Source of the DNA: Planctomycetota bacterium
Lineage (GTDB): Bacteria > Planctomycetota > Planctomycetia > Pirellulales > Pirellulaceae
Assembly (NCBI GenBank): GCA_024274855.1
Contig: JAJSAJ010000653.1
Coordinates: 1 to 6,826 of the forward strand
Direction: 5' to 3'
DNA length: 6,826 nt
In this document: positions 5,675 through 6,826 of the stretch, piece by piece
How the letters are laid out: every line of letters begins with the position of its first letter
Position numbering within the stretch: the first letter of the stretch is position 1
Position numbers and translations under genes: made by a program
The notes under the pieces: generated by a model
Databases searched by the model: none
Seen by the model: only the letters and a program-made list of their open reading frames with translations
What the model was told of the DNA's origin: nothing

Positions 5675-6805
5675 ACAACGTTCGGTAGAAGACGCGGCGG
5701 CCACTCGGGGTTTACGCTGGTCGAGTTGCTTGTGGTCATCGCGATCATCGGTATTTTGGTGGCACTGCTTTTGCCGGCTGTGCAAGCGGCTCGTGAAGCC
5801 GCACGGCGCATGCAGTGCTCGAACAATTTGAAACAGCTTGCCTTGGCGTGTCACAATTACGTCGACACACACAAAGTTCTGCCTCCGATGGCAACGGGGA
5901 CGAACGCGATCGGCGGCTGGGGGGATGGTGGTTACAAAATCTCCAATGGCCGACGCCTGAGCTGGATGGTCCACACGATGCCCTTCTATGAGCAGAAGAC
6001 CTTGTATGACCAGATCATGTCCGGTGGTGTGGCAAGTGATGGAACGGTCGTGCCCGCTGGTGGATCCAATCCGCTTTGGAGTGGCTATCTACCGTATCGC
6101 ACGTTAGTCCCTGATGTGCTCTGTCCGTCAGATGGCGTGGGACAGAAGAAAAATACTTGGGAAACTGGCAAGAACAATTACTGCGCGTCGATAGGCGATC
6201 AGTATTACGGCAATGCGGGTTCAACCAACGTGCGAGGAATTTTCTCGTACAACAAGTCGACAAGTTTCCGTGACATCAAAGATGGAACGAGTAATACGAT
6301 TCTGTTGAGCGAGAATACGATCCGTCCCACAACAACTGCGTCTCGGTGTGTAAAAATCCATGGCTGTTATTCGGTCATTTCTGACATTGATTCAACCGGG
6401 CCGATCAGCTGCATGGCGACAAAAGGTCCCAGCGGCACGATTCTCGGGCCGTTGCCGGCCAGTCATGAACGGCGCGGCGATAGCTTGTACTACGGTGTGG
6501 CAATGATCAGTGGATTCACAACGATTCTATCCCCGAACTCGCCCAACTGTGCCATCGATCGGGGCGAATGGTCATGGGGCATTTTTCCGCCTGACAGTTT
6601 CCATCCTGGCGGTGTCAATGCAGCGTTGGCTGACGGGTCGGTCCGCTTCATTGCCGAGACGATCAATACGGGCAACTTGGCATGTCGCGATCCATCGCGT
6701 GTCGATCCTTGCATGACTGGCCAGATCCCTGGAACCAGTCCCTACGGCATCTGGGGTGCTTTGGGCAGCAAGAATGGTTCCGAGATTCTGCAAGACGAAT
6801 TCTAA
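5672..6805 (+). CDS. DUF1559 family protein with prepilin-like N-terminus and H-X9-DG motif (paralogue 2)
   Basis: The product has 377 residues from ATG 5672. Leader 1-13 (MTTFGRRRGGHSG) is followed by Phe14 and Glu18 of the prepilin motif. The 61 residues from Gly13 through LPPM are identical to paralogue 1. His311 and Asp321-Gly322 form the H-X9-DG motif. Relative to paralogue 1 I count about 57 substitutions and one extra residue (in the TTTASR segment), roughly 84% identity, with changes grouped in a few patches. Processing by a prepilin peptidase and a location at or outside the cytoplasmic membrane are expected from the family; the biochemical role is unknown. It has its own predicted promoter and follows a terminator, so it is probably transcribed independently. 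Only 21 bp follow the stop, so its terminator and any third tandem copy would lie beyond the window. Confidence 0.93.
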   Translation: MTTFGRRRGGHSGFTLVELLVVIAIIGILVALLLPAVQAAREAARRMQCSNNLKQLALACHNYVDTHKVLPPMATGTNAIGGWGDGGYKISNGRRLSWMVHTMPFYEQKTLYDQIMSGGVASDGTVVPAGGSNPLWSGYLPYRTLVPDVLCPSDGVGQKKNTWETGKNNYCASIGDQYYGNAGSTNVRGIFSYNKSTSFRDIKDGTSNTILLSENTIRPTTTASRCVKIHGCYSVISDIDSTGPISCMATKGPSGTILGPLPASHERRGDSLYYGVAMISGFTTILSPNSPNCAIDRGEWSWGIFPPDSFHPGGVNAALADGSVRFIAETINTGNLACRDPSRVDPCMTGQIPGTSPYGIWGALGSKNGSEILQDEF

Positions 6806-6826
6806 ACGCCATCAATCGCCTGCCGG

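Noticed and set aside
4063..6805. Possibility that the two DUF1559 genes are an assembly duplication
   Set aside because: They differ at many synonymous sites, by about 57 residues and one codon, and have unrelated flanks, so they are genuine separate copies.

Overview
The window looks like chromosomal DNA from a planctomycete, probably a Pirellula/Rhodopirellula-type bacterium. The base composition is moderate. Two genes encode DUF1559 proteins, which combine a type IV pilin-like N-terminus with a C-terminal H-X9-DG motif and are massively expanded in Planctomycetota. A TPR protein sits directly before a CRTAC1-type (FG-GAP/VCBS plus ASPIC/UnbV) secreted protein, a pairing also typical of these genomes. 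Lineage is inferred from family content, not from a marker gene.

Layout, all genes on the + strand. Positions 1-333 hold a long imperfect hairpin (9-81) that looks like a terminator or a dispersed intergenic repeat, then leader DNA with nothing recognisable. Positions 334-1605 encode a membrane-anchored TPR protein. After an 89-bp gap, 1695-3479 encodes a secreted CRTAC1-like beta-propeller protein; the two probably form one transcription unit. Positions 3480-4062 are non-coding, with a short tandem repeat and a GC-rich hairpin. Positions 4063-5193 and 5672-6805 are two paralogous DUF1559 pilin-like genes, about 84% identical in protein. The stretch between them holds a convincing intrinsic terminator, a good sigma70-type promoter (TTTACA, 17 bp, TATACT) and a small perfect hairpin in the predicted 5' leader, so the second paralogue is probably transcribed on its own. 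The window ends 21 bp after its stop.

Function: all four proteins are predicted to act at or outside the cytoplasmic membrane. The TPR protein is a type II membrane anchor with repeats facing outward, the CRTAC1 protein is exported and probably binds calcium, and the DUF1559 proteins carry prepilin peptidase sites. No enzyme, RNA gene, mobile element or CRISPR array was seen. I found no clearly new system. The most useful points are the revised starts of the two DUF1559 genes (identical 13-residue leaders), their divergence in patches within a fixed framework, and the separate regulatory signals of the second copy.
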